Assembly (NCBI RefSeq): GCF_040802235.1
Contig: NC_133169.1
Coordinates: 40,803,034-40,867,033 of the forward strand
DNA length: 64,000 nucleotides
Reading direction: 5' to 3'
Origin: Manis javanica
Lineage: Eukaryota > Chordata > Mammalia > Pholidota > Manidae
Each line of letters opens with the position of its first letter. Position 1 is the first letter of the stretch. This document shows, piece by piece, positions 10,864-22,609 of the stretch. The notes beneath the pieces were generated by a model, which did not search any database, was not told the DNA's origin, and saw only the letters and a list, made by a program, of their open reading frames with translations. The position numbers and the translations under genes are program-made.

Positions 10864-11464
10864 TCTTGCCAATGGGTTTCAGCCCCGTGCAAGTTAGCTA
10901 TGGATTCAATGTGACCAAAGAAAATGACAGCAAAACATTCTTGGGGTGAAAGGGTTATACCCAACTTTATTTGCAGGTGGCAGGTCAGTCACTAGAATCC
11001 CATTCACTCAGAGTGAGTCTGCATGCATCAACCCAGTCTCTGCCTCTGGGACCCACAGTCTGCAGAGCCATCCTCTGGGCCCCTCTGTCCACACAGTCAT
11101 CCTGCACAGCCATCCTTGGGCCTCTGTGCACAGTTGTCCTGCATAGCCATCCTCTGGGCCTCTGTCCTTGGCACTGCCACCACTCCAGCCTCTGCTCGGC
11201 TCTCCTGTAGCCTTGCAACCCTGCCACCATGTTGTGCCCAGAGCACTGGGTGGAGGTCTTTTTATAGAGTCAACAGCCATGTATTGTGCACAGCTGAGCA
11301 GTGAACTAGTCAACCAGGGCCAGGTGAGAATCCTGGTCACAGGAACTCTCATTTTATCCAAACTGGGTAACAAACGCTTTCACTCCAAACAACGTTTGCT
11401 GTCATTTTCTTTGGTCCCATTGAATCCACAGCGAACTTGCTTGGGGCTGAAACCCATTGGCAAG
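10864..11464 (-). repeat. LTR-like unit with inverted ends of about 95 bp
   Basis: The first ~95 bp (10,864-10,957) recur as the reverse complement at 11,366-11,464, roughly 85% alike by eye; the outer 22 bases match exactly. Between them on the minus strand are a TATA-like 'ctctataaaaagacc' (near 11,260), 2-3 tandem units of about 40 bp (11,065-11,172) and an AATAAA (near 10,970), the order of U3-R-U5. LTR termini are normally only a few bases of inverted repeat, so this could be two opposed LTR pieces or a foldback derivative. Confidence 0.5.
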
Positions 11465-11654
11465 ATGATTCCCTTCCCTCTTCCCAATCGCCTGGACCCT
11501 GGCGCGGGGACTGGGCCGCTGTACGCTGAGTGCACTTGGTTGGTGCTGCGGACAGTGGGCCACCCACATGCCTGATGCCTGTGAGTGAGAGCCGCGTGCC
11601 TAGAGTGCTGAAGGGAAGCAGGGGGCTTGGGGGCTTGGTAATGTGTGAAGGTGG

Positions 11655-14635
11655 CGTTCAACCCATTTCTTTCATGTGGAAGAGGAAGAATAACTAAATT
11701 TGCTTAATCAATGCTTTTTGAGGGGTGTTTTTTGATTCAAGGTTATCATGATTTCCAAATAATACAGTAATCAAGAAAATTTTCAGAGGAAAAGAGGGTG
11801 TGAAAAAATGTGGGAGGAAATATCAGGCTTTCCCTGATCATTTTATCACAGGATATTCACCTCTACAGACCAAAGGCCTGGCAGGTGAAGGGAGCATAAA
11901 AAGCAGATTAAGTTACAATCTATTTCATAGATACAAACCATGTGAATCCTTAAATAAGATGCTAGAAATCTTTTAATGTATCAGCAATTTAAAAACATGA
12001 AAAATGTCATAGATGCCCATATGGCTGAGTTACCCTGGGTAAATGGAAACTACGTTACCAAATGAAACATAGGGTAAAGTTAAGAATTTCAAGATCATAA
12101 TGAGATTGAACAGGAACAAGGACCTGTATCATGAGACTTATTTTTCTCAATGTCATTTTTTATGTTCATGTTTTATTTTACCTTGAAAAGTGATACAGTT
12201 ACAAAAAAATGAGACTGGCATAATGAACATCTATGTATCTTTCACTGAACTCACTGAATGCATATACATTTCTAATTTACAGATGTATATTTTTAAATTC
12301 TTAGATTTAAATTAGTTTTACATTAAACCATTATTCTGACAGAAAACAATTTAGGAATTATAGGTTGAAAGAGTTTGAAATTGCACTCAATTTGAGCCTG
12401 AAATCTTACAACAACAACAGAAAAACCTTTTCATTTGAATAGTCTTAACAGTACTAACATGTGAATAATGCACACAGGTTGTGCTACAGCTTAGTTATTT
12501 AGCATGAAAAATGCAAATTTCTACAAGTGGATAGTATAGTCATATGTTGAGAGACTTACCTCACTGATTATAGAACAAGATTCATAATATTATTTTACTC
12601 TTTACTTTTGTCTTGCAATTTAATTTTTGACCCATTTTGTTTATTCTTACCCTAAACAGTTATAACAACATTCTACTCTTCTACAATTTAGCTTTTTTTC
12701 AGGTTATATTAAATTGAGTAAACATAAAATTAGTGAGTGCCTATTATTATTAAGTGCCCATTATTAGGTTGGTAGCAATTTATATTTATGAAGACAAGAA
12801 TATTCCCTATAGAGTACTTAATATAATATTTTTCCTAAGAGAAAACAGGACATCATTTCAAGTATAGAAGAAGTTACAATATTCATACTATATATGAGTA
12901 AGAAATTTTCTCTTCATTTTGATGCTTCCTTTTCTTTGGCAAGATTCACTCTTTAAAGTTTTTATTGGTAATGAGTATTCTCACACTGAAAAGGTATTGA
13001 AAATGTAATGTGAATTCGGGACTTCTTAGTGAAAATAATTTGATATTTGTAAAGATGTTAATATGGTACAAAGATGTATACATTTGATAAATTATTTAAA
13101 ATTGAATGCTAAACAGGTAGGATGAAGGGTTGGAATTTCAAATATTATGGAGTGTATGTGTAAATAATGCTTTCAATGTTTAATTTCATTGTTAGTAATT
13201 TTGCATCCCCCTGTAAGTCTGTATCCAGATACTCTGTATGCAGAATTCTGCTGTGTCAAATGGATTTTTCTGACTGAATGATCTGAATGTATGTTCCCTA
13301 CAAGAATGATCCATGACAGCTAATCGGAAATAAGAATGTGCCAAAGCAGATAGAGATAGGGACATACAAGGACATTTTTTATTGCTTTAAAATCTTAGCT
13401 GTCAATCCACTTAGATAAAAAAGGAAGGCTACTCACTTCTTCTTTATCTATATAGCCTCAATAAGACATATTCTCCTATTCATAAATAAATTTTACATGT
13501 AATTTTCCTTGATATTGACATACTTAAGTAATTATAACATTTTAATTATCTCAATACCAGAGATTTCTCAGTGATTATTTTTGCTTGACTAAATTCCTTT
13601 TCTCCACATAGTGGATCCTTGAAGTAACTATTTGATAAAGAACAGAGAGCTTCATAAGTGGTTTAATTTCATTTTAAACATATAGAAAGAGGGTAAATTA
13701 CATAAATAGGAAAGCTTGATTTCTGGATAATTTCCAAGAGGAAGATAATCTTAGCCCTACATCCCTTCCTCTAATTCTCATTATATATCTGGCTCTTTCT
13801 GACCGAGAAAAAGAACACAATTTCAACTTGTATTTCTCATATTCTCATATTCTCACCTTTACACCAATTAATCTCACAAAGCAAGTGATCTATTGCATTT
13901 CATAAGAATTTCTTGGAATCTTTATTATATGTGCTATCAATCTCTTGGGTTACTAAAAAATGCTATAGAACTTTCCCTCTTCAATATGTTATCAACAAAA
14001 GTATCGCTCTAATCTTTCTAATGATATGCAAATTCCTAAGATTTTATTATGTTTTATTTTAAAGGAGGTTATTGTTAATATGAATACAAGTTTTCTTCCC
14101 AAATTAACAATCTCTGCATATTATAATCCAAGACCATAAATTTGACTAAAAATTTAAACAAGAAGGAAAAAACGTTTATTGAAAATATATTGTGTTTCAA
14201 AGGATGAATACTGATTATGTAACCTGATGTAGAACTTGGTTATATATTTAATAGGACGTTTTGACTTTTTCGCCATAATTCTTGTTAAAAAAGAGTCAAG
14301 ATAGTGAGCTCAAGGAAAAAGAGCACTTCATATACAACTTAATATATAATGTTGCAAGGTATCAATTTTATAGTGATCGAAAATAACTTTAAATTTCACA
14401 AATTTACTACAATGTTCAAAAATGAACATAAGATGTACAAAAATGAAATTGTACAACTCTGTAAAACCTGAAAATTTCAGAATTTGTGAACTTAATAGGT
14501 AGATGTTTTTTGTTTCAATCATTTTAATTCATTCTCCAGACACCAGCTTGCATAATGATATCCAAGCACTTTGTGTTTACTATAGTGATTTTCTTTCTTA
14601 AATTTCATGAAAAAAAATTTATTTTTCTCCTAAGC
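11655..14635. other. AT-rich stretch, nothing recognised
   Basis: About 3 kb of AT-rich DNA without long frames, OR homology or clear repeats. The longest frame (64 codons, minus, 14,328-14,522) has no recognisable feature. It probably contains old diverged repeats that need a profile search. Confidence 0.3.
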
Positions 14636-14639
14636 ATAG

Positions 14640-14980
14640 TACAGACCTGGTGCTGCTTGCAGAATGAATAAAATCATCCCCAAGGTGATCTAAGAGATTC
14701 TATTTTGTAGTGCATGAAAGAGGAAGGTGGGAGTGTGGGCAAATGGGAGAAGGAGATAAAGAACTGCTGATTTCCAAAGATGAAATAAATTAGTCACAGG
14801 TATGAAAGGACAGTGTAAGGAATACAGTCAATAATAATGTAGTAACTTCAGTGAAAACTGGTTACTATAATTACTGTGATGGACATTTAGTTACATACCT
14901 AACCATAGAATCACAATGTTATGCACCTGAAACCCATATAAAATTGTACCTCACTACATTTCAGTTTAAAAAAATGGTAA
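14640..14980 (+). repeat. Old L1 3' UTR fragment
   Basis: Contains 'gggagaaggagataaagaactgc' and ends 'cctgaaacccatataaaattgtacc...', the layout of old mammalian L1 3' ends. A short A-rich tail follows near 14,970. Confidence 0.55.
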
Positions 14981-15654
14981 GAGCTATAGTTCTGAGATGT
15001 TCAAGACCTCATTAGTTTAGTGAAATACATATGAAATATTAAACTTAAAAACAGTTTGCTCACTGGAATGGTTTCTGCTGTTTTTAATGAAAACAATCAG
15101 TAATTAAATATAAAGATTCATTACATGAAAAACAGGTGGTAGAAAATAATTTCATTACATGTTTAACTAAATCATTACATACGATTACATTATACATACT
15201 ATTCATTTTATCTGAGGAAAGATATTATTAGCAATTTTCAGTAGACAAAATAAATATGGTAGGGAACCATAGAAAATTCAACATTTTATTTTCTTATCAC
15301 ATATCCATTTTCTATCATACATATATGATATTAAAAAAACTTGCATAGTTTTCAAAGTGACAGAGTAAATCCACAAATGTATTGACTTTTAGGCTTTCAA
15401 TTGAAGTGCTTTTAAGAAATATTCATGAACATTATGATTACAAGGACCATTAAAATACATCAAATGCAATTCCAAAATTTGAAAAGTCTATGAGGCCAAC
15501 AGTTCATTCATATATAACATCAGAAACTGTCTTTCATTAAATGAAATAAAGGTGGTGAAATATTTGTTTTAAGGAGAATGTGAATTGAGTATAATGTGAA
15601 TATACTGGTTTCTACTTTGGCTTATATTTATTTAGACACTATCAACTAAGTTGT
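14981..15654. other. Nothing recognised
   Basis: AT-rich sequence with no frame or repeat that I can support. Confidence 0.3.
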
Positions 15655-16020
15655 ATCCTTCCTTTCTTTTTCAATATGTTTTTGAAATACAGTTGATGTG
15701 CAATATTATATTGGTCTCAGGTGAACATCGTGATTTGACAACTGTATGTATTATGATACTCACCCCTGTAAGTGTAGTTACCATCTGTCACCAAAGACAT
15801 AACAATATTATTAGCTATATTTACTGTGCTATACTGTCAGCCCTGTGACAAATTCAATGTATGATTTGAAGTTTGTACCACTTTATCCCTTTCACCTAAT
15901 TCTCCTGCCCTCCCCACTCCACATGGTAACCCACAATCTGTTTCGTGTGTTTTTGAATCCTTTTCTGGTTGGCTTGTTTGTTCTTCTGGTTTGTTTATAT
16001 CTTATAGACACATTTTATTT
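15655..16020 (-). repeat. Old L1 fragment, minus strand
   Basis: Shows the reverse complement of an L1 3' region: 'ttgatgtgcaatattatattggt', 'caactgtatgtattatgatactcacc', 'cactccacatggtaacccac'. L1-A inserted next to its end. Confidence 0.55.
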
Positions 16021-16299
16021 ATAAAAGTATAATCAGAGAGAGGTGAAGCCAGGATGGCGGCGTGAGTAGAGCAGTGGAAATCTCCTCCCAAAAACACATA
16101 GAGCTATGAAAATATAACAAAGAAAAATCTTCCTAAAATAGAGACCACAGGACAAAGGACAACATCGAGACCACATCCACACCTGCAAGAACCCAGCGCC
16201 TTGCGAATGGGGTAAGATACAAGCCCCGGCCAGCGAGACCCGAGCGCCCCTCCCCAGGCTCCCGGCGCGTGGAAAGAAACCAGAGCGGGTTTTTTTTTT

Positions 16300-16860
16300 G
16301 GCGAGTGCTTTTTGGAAACCTTAAAGGGACAGGGCCCCCGTTGCTAGGGAGGCAGGGTGGCGGGACCGGTGAGCGGGTGCCTGGAACTGGCGCCTGAGGA
16401 CAAAGAATATCCCGCGTTTTTCCCTGTGGGACCGGTGGGCGGGTGCCTGAGACCGGCGCCTGAGGACGGAGGAAATCGCGCGTTTATCCCACTTTTTTTT
16501 CTCTTTTTGGCGAGTGCTTTTTGGAAGCCTTAAAGGGACAGGGACCGCGGTGCTGGGAGGCAGGGCGATGGGACTGGTGAGCGGGTGCCTGGGACCGGCG
16601 CCTGAGGACAAAGAATATCGCGCGTTTTTTCCCTGTGGGACCGGTGGGCGGGTGCTTTTTGGAAGCCTTGAAGGGACAGGGACCCTGGTGCTAGGGAGAC
16701 AGAGCAGCAGGACCAGTGAGCAGGTGCCTGGGACCAATGCCTGAGGACAAAAAAAAAAAAATCACGTGTTTTTTCCTTTTTTTTTTTCCTGTTCCCTCTC
16801 TCATTGTTGTTGTTGTTGTTTTGGTTTGGAGAGTGCTTTTTGGAAGTCTTAAAGGGACAG
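16300..16860 (+). repeat. Tandem monomers in the L1-A 5' UTR
   Basis: The block 'gagtgctttttggaag..ttaaagggacagg' recurs at 16,300, 16,509, 16,651 and 16,828, each time followed (except in the last, partial unit) by a 'gcgggtgcctgggaccggcgcctgagg' block. Units are about 140-210 bp. They are CpG-rich and only modestly diverged. L1-B shows a single diverged equivalent (near 48,160). Tandem 5' UTR monomers act as promoter units in some mammalian L1 lineages. Confidence 0.7.
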
Positions 16861-17214
16861 GACAGGTCACTTAGACCAGAGGCAGGGAATCTGGGGATCT
16901 CTGGGCACTCTAACGCCCTGGGCAGCAGGGAGCACAGAGGCCACTTAAGGAGATAAATAGCCTCCCGGCCGCTCCCCCTCCAATGGGGCTTCACCATTTT
17001 GGAGGAGCAGCCCCAGGCAGGTCAAGCCCACAGCAACAGCAGAGATAAACCCCATAGCAACTGGGCAGGAAGCAGAAGCCCTGTCTGTGCACAGCTGCCC
17101 AGCACAAGCCACTAGAGGTCGCTATTATCCCAGGAGAGGAAGGCCACAAACCAACAAGAAAGAAAGCTCTCCCAGCTGTCACTTGTACCAGCTCTGCAAA
17201 ATATCTCTATCACC

Positions 17215-18072
17215 ATGAAAAGGCAAAACTACAGGCAGACAAAGATCACAGAGACAACACCTGAGAAGGAGACAGACCTAACCAGTCCTCCTGAAAAAGA
17301 ATTCAAAATAAAAATCATGAACATGCTGACAGAGATGCAGAGAAAAATGCAAGAGCAATGGGATAAAGTCCGGAGGGAGATCACAGATGTCAGGAAGGAG
17401 ATCACAGAAGTGAAACAATCCCTGGAAGGATTTATAAGCAGAATGGATAAGATGCAAGAGGCCATTGAAGGAATAGAAGCCAGAGAACAGGAACGTATAG
17501 AAGCTGACATAGAGAGAGATAAAAGGATCTCCAGGAATGAAACAACACTAAGAGAACTATGTGACCAAGCCAAAAGGAAGAATATTCATATTATAGGGAT
17601 ACCAGAAGAAGAAGAAAGAGGAAAAGGGATAGAAAGTCTCTTTGAAGAAATAATTGCTGAAAACTTCCCCAAAATGGGGCCGGAAATAATCAAACAGACC
17701 ACGTAAATACACAGAACTCCCAACAGAAAGGATCCAAGGAGGACAACACCAAGACACATAGTAATTAAAATGGCAAGGATCAAGGACAAGGAAAGAGTTT
17801 TAAAGGCAGCTACAGAGAAAAAGGTCACCTATAAAGGAAAACCCATCAGGCTAACATCAGACTTCTCGACAGAAACCCTACAGGCCAGAAGAGAATGGCA
17901 TGATATACTTAATTCAATGAAACAGAAGGGCCTTGAACCAAGGATACTGTATCCAGCACGACTATCATTTAAATATGAAGGCAGGATTAAACAATTCCCA
18001 GACAAGCAAAAGCTGAGGGAATTTGCTTCCCACAAACCACCTCTACAGGGCATCCTACAGGGGCTGCTCTAG
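17215..18072 (+). pseudogene. L1-A ORF1 with one nonsense codon
   Basis: ORF1p is the L1 RNA-binding chaperone that packages its own transcript. The frame is 285 codons plus stop, about family length. It has a charged N-terminus, a coiled-coil region (about residues 40-110), an RNA-binding domain and a C-terminal domain with 'TETLQARREWHDI'. A TAA at 17,704-17,706 (codon 164) interrupts an otherwise continuous frame. The aligned position of L1-B has a sense codon. It begins at ATG in 'caccatgaaaaggc'. Confidence 0.85.
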
Positions 18073-18267
18073 ATGGGAGCACCCCTAAAAAGAGCACAGA
18101 ACAAAACACATAACATATGAAGAATGGAGGAGGAGGAATAAGAAGGGAGCGAAGAAAAGAATCTCCAGACAGTGTATATAACAGCTCAATAAGCGAGCTA
18201 AGTTAGGCAGTAAGATACTAAAGAAGCTAACGTTGAACCTTAGGTAACCACAAATCTAAAGCCTGCA

Positions 18268-21200
18268 ATGGAAATAAGTACATATCTCTCAATAGTCACC
18301 CTAAATGTAAATGGACTTAATGCACCAATCAAAAGATATAGAGTAATAGAATGGATAAAAAAGCAAGACCCATCTATATGCTGCTTACAAGAAACTCACT
18401 TTAAACCCAAAGATAAGCATAGATTAAAAGTCAAGGGATGGAAAAACATATTACAGGCAAACAACAGTGAGAAGAAAGCAGGGGTTGCAGTACTAATATC
18501 AAACAAAATAGACTTCAAAACAAAGAAAGTAACAAGAGATAAAGAAGGATACTACATAATGATAAAGGGCTCAGTCCATCAAGAGGATATAACTATTCTA
18601 AATATATATGTACACAATACAGGAGTACCAGCATATGTGAAGCAAATACTAACAGAACTAAAGAGGGAAATAGACTGCAATGCATTAATTGTAGGAGACT
18701 TCAACACACCACTCACCCCAAAAGATAGATCCACTGGGCAGAAAATAAGTAAAGACACACAGGCACTGAACAACACACTAGAACAGATGGACCTAATAGA
18801 CATCTATAGAACTCTACATCCAAAAGCAACAGGATATATATTCTTCTCAAGTGCACATGGAACATTCTCCAGAATAGACCACATACTAGATCACAAAAAG
18901 AGCCTCAGTAAATTCCAAAATACTGAAATCCTACCAACCAATTTTTCAGACCACAAAGATATGAAAGTAGAAATAAATTCTACAAAGAAAACAAAAAGGC
19001 TCACAAACACATGGAGGCTTAACAACATGCTACTAAATAATCAATGGATCAATGAACAAATCAAAATTGAGATCAAGGAATATATAGAAACAAATGACAA
19101 CAACAACACTAAGCCCCAACTTCTGTAGGGCTCAGCGAAAGCAGTCTTAAGAGGAAAGTATATAGCAATCCAGGCACACTTGAAGAAGGAAGAACAATCC
19201 CAAATGAATAGTCTAACATCACAATTATCAAAACTGGAAAAAGAAGAACAAATGAGGCCTAAAGTAAGCAGAAGGAGGGACATAATAAAGATCAGAGAAG
19301 AAATAAACAAAATTGAGAAGAATAAAACAATAGCAAAAATCAATGAAACCAAGAGCTAGTTCTTCGAGAAAATAAACAAAATAGATAAGCCTCTAGCCCA
19401 ACTTATTAAGAGAAAAAGAGAATCAACACAAAACAATATAATCAGAAATGAGAATGGAAAAATCACGACAGACTCCACAGAAATACAAAGAATTATTAAA
19501 GAATACTGTGAAAACCTATATGCCAACAAGCCGGAAAACCTAGAAGAAATGGACAACTTCCTAGAAAAATACAACACCCAAGACTGAACAAGGAAGAAAC
19601 ACAAAAGTTACACAAACCAATTACGAGCAAAGAAATTGAAACAGTAATAAAAAAATTACCCAAGAACAAAACCCCGGGGCCAGACGGATTTACCTCGGAA
19701 TTTTATCAGACACACAGAGAAGACATAATACCCATTCTCTTTAAAGTGTTCCACAAAATAGAAGAAGAGGAATACTCCCAAACTCATTGAATGAAGCCAA
19801 CTTCACCCTAATACCAAAACCAGGCAAAGAACCCACCAAAAAAGAAAATTACAGACCAATATCCCTGATGAATGTAGATGCAAAAATACTCAATAAAATA
19901 TTAGCAAACAGAATTCAACAATATATCAAAAGGATCATACACCATGACCAAGTGGGGTTCATCCCAGGGATGCAAGGATGGTACAACATTCGAAAATCCA
20001 TCAACATCATCCACATTAACAAAAAGACAAAAACCACATGATCATCTATATAGATGCTGAAAAAGCATTTGACAAAATTCAACATCCATTCATGATAAAA
20101 ACTCTAAGCAAAATGGGAATAGAGGGCAAGTACCTCAACATAATAAAGGCCATATATGATAAATCCACAGCCAGCATTATACTGAACAGCAAGAAGCGGA
20201 AAGCATTTCCTCTGAGATCGGGAACCAGACAGGGATGCCCACTCTCCCAACTGTTATTTAACATAGTACTGGAGGTCCTAGCCACGGCAATCAGACAAAA
20301 CAAAGAAATACAAGGAATCCAGATTGGTAAAGAAGAAGTTAAACTGTCACTATTTGCAGATGATATGATACTGTACATAAAAAACCCTAAAGATTCCACT
20401 CTAAAACTACTAGAACTGATACCGGAATACAGCAAAGTTGCAGGATACAAAATTAACACACAGAAATTTGTAGCTTTCCTATACACTAACAAAGAATCAA
20501 TAGAAAGAGAAATCAGGAAAACAATTCCATTCACCATAGCATCAAAAAGAATAAAATACCAAGGAATAAACCTAACCAAAGAAGTGAAAGACTTATACTC
20601 TGAAAACTACAAGTCACTCTTAAGAGAAATTAAAGGGGACACTAATAAATGGAAACTCATCCCATGCTCATGGCTAGGAAGAATTAATATCATCAAAATG
20701 GCCATCCTGCCCAAAACAATATACAGATTTGATGCAATCCCTCTCAAATTACCAGCAACATTCTTCAATGATTTGGAACAAATAATTCAAAAATTCATAT
20801 GGAAACACCAAAGACCCCGAATAGCCAAAGCAATCCTGAAAAAGAAGAATAAAGTAGGGGGGATCTCACTCCCCAACTTCAAGCTCTACTACAAAGCCAT
20901 AGTAATCAAGACAATTTGGTACTGGCACAAAAACAGAGCCACAGACCAGTGGAACATATTAGAGACTCCAGACATTAACCCAAACATATATGGTCAATTA
21001 ATATTTGATAAAGGAGCCATGGACATACAATGGCAAAATGAGTCTCTTCAACAGATAGTGCTGGCAAAACTGGACAGCTACATGTAGGAGAATGAAACTG
21101 GACCATTGTCTAACCCCATATACAAAGGTAAACTCAAAATGGATCAAAGATCTGAATGTAAGTCATGAAACCATTAAACTCTTGGAAAAAAACATAGGCA

Positions 21201-22069
21201 AAAACCTCTTAGACATAAACATGAATGACCTCTTCTTGAACATATCTTCCAGGGCAAGGAAAACAACAGTAAAAATGAGCAAGTGGGACTACATTAAGCT
21301 GAAAAGCTTCTGTACAGCGAAAGAAACCATCAATAGAACAAAAAGGAACCCTACAGTATGGGAGAATATATTTGAAAATGACAGATCCGATAAAGGCTTG
21401 ACGTCCAGAATATATAAAGAGCTCACACGCCTCAACAAACAAAAAACAAATAACCCAATTAAAAAATGGGCAGAGGAACTGAACAGACAGTTCTCTAAAA
21501 AAGAAATACAGATGGCCAAGAGACACACGAAAAGATGCTCCACATCGCTAATTATCAGAGAAATGCAAATTAAAACTACAATGAGGTATCACCTCATACC
21601 AGTAAGGATAGCTGCCATCCAAAAGACAAACAACAACAAATGTTGGCAAGGCTGTGGAGAACGGGGAACCCTCCTACACTGCTGGTGGTAATGTAAATTA
21701 GTTCAACCATTGTGGAAAGCAGTGTGGAGGTTCCTCAAAATGCTCAAAACAGACCTACCATTTGACCCAGGAATTCCACTCCTAGGAATTTACCATAAGA
21801 ACACAGCAATCAAGTTTGAGAAAGACAGATGCACTCCTATGTTTATCGCAGCACTATTTACAATAGCCAAGAATTGGAAGCAACCTAAATGTCCATCAGT
21901 AGATGAATGGATAAAGAAGATGTGGTACATATACACAATGGAATAATACTCAGCCATAAGTGGAAAAATCCAACCATTTGCAGCAACATGGATGGAGCTG
22001 GAGAATATTATGCTCAGTGAAATAAGCCAAGCGGAGAAAGAGAAATACCAAATGGTTTCACTCATCTGA
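18268..22069 (+). pseudogene. L1-A ORF2 (endonuclease-reverse transcriptase), broken
   Basis: ORF2p nicks target DNA and reverse-transcribes L1 RNA. The endonuclease domain is open at 18,268-19,125, with 'NVNGLN', 'CCLQETHF', 'GDFNTPL' and 'SDHKDM' carrying the metal and catalytic residues. A TAG at 19,126-19,128 and frameshifts near 19,145 and 19,600-19,790 follow. The RT domain is open at 20,038-21,087, with 'TRQGCPLS' and catalytic FADD at 20,353-20,364. The C-terminal part is split at 21,087, 21,689 and 21,944. It could not make a full protein, but the lesions are few, so the copy is fairly young. Confidence 0.85.
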
Positions 22070-22609
22070 GAAGTATAGGAACAAAGGAAAAACTGAAGGA
22101 ACAAAACAGCAGCGGAATTACAGAACCCAAAAATGGACTAACAGGTACCAAAGGGAAAGGAACTGGGGAGGATGGGTGGGCAGGGAGGGATAAGGGGGGG
22201 GGAAGAAGAAGGTGGGTATTAAGATTAGCATGCATGCGGGGAGGGAGAAAGGGGAGGGTGGGCTGCACATCACAGAGAGGACAAGTAGAGACTCTACAAC
22301 ATTTTGCTAAGCTCATGGACAGTAACCGTAATGTGTTTGTTAGAGGGGACCTGATATAGGGGAGAGCATAGTAAACATAGTATTCTTCATGTAAGTGTAG
22401 ATTAAAAATTAAAAAAAAAAAAAAGGAAGAAAGAAAGAAAGAAAGAAAAGGGGGATTACTCCTTGATAGGATAAAACTATTGGTAAATCAAAGATCAATG
22501 CATGCTTTAAATATCCTTAATGTTGATCACTGAAAGGGTGTCAGATGATCAGCTATGGAGGTACTCTTTTCTGATAATATTCCTTTCTCTTAATTAAAAA
22601 AAAAAAAAC

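Noticed and set aside
10946-11661. Cluster of overlapping frames of 66-135 codons on both strands
   Set aside because: They fall in a GC-rich LTR-like unit with tandem ~40-bp repeats. No homology or consistent codon pattern is visible.
16321-16997. Long minus-strand frames rich in Pro/Ser/Arg
   Set aside because: They are antisense to the GC-rich L1-A 5' UTR monomers. The repeated peptide words come from the tandem DNA units, not from a protein family.
20079-20579. 166-codon minus-strand frame
   Set aside because: Antisense to the L1-A reverse transcriptase, the same artefact.
22062-22316. Pro/Leu-rich minus-strand frame
   Set aside because: Antisense to the G-rich L1-A 3' UTR.
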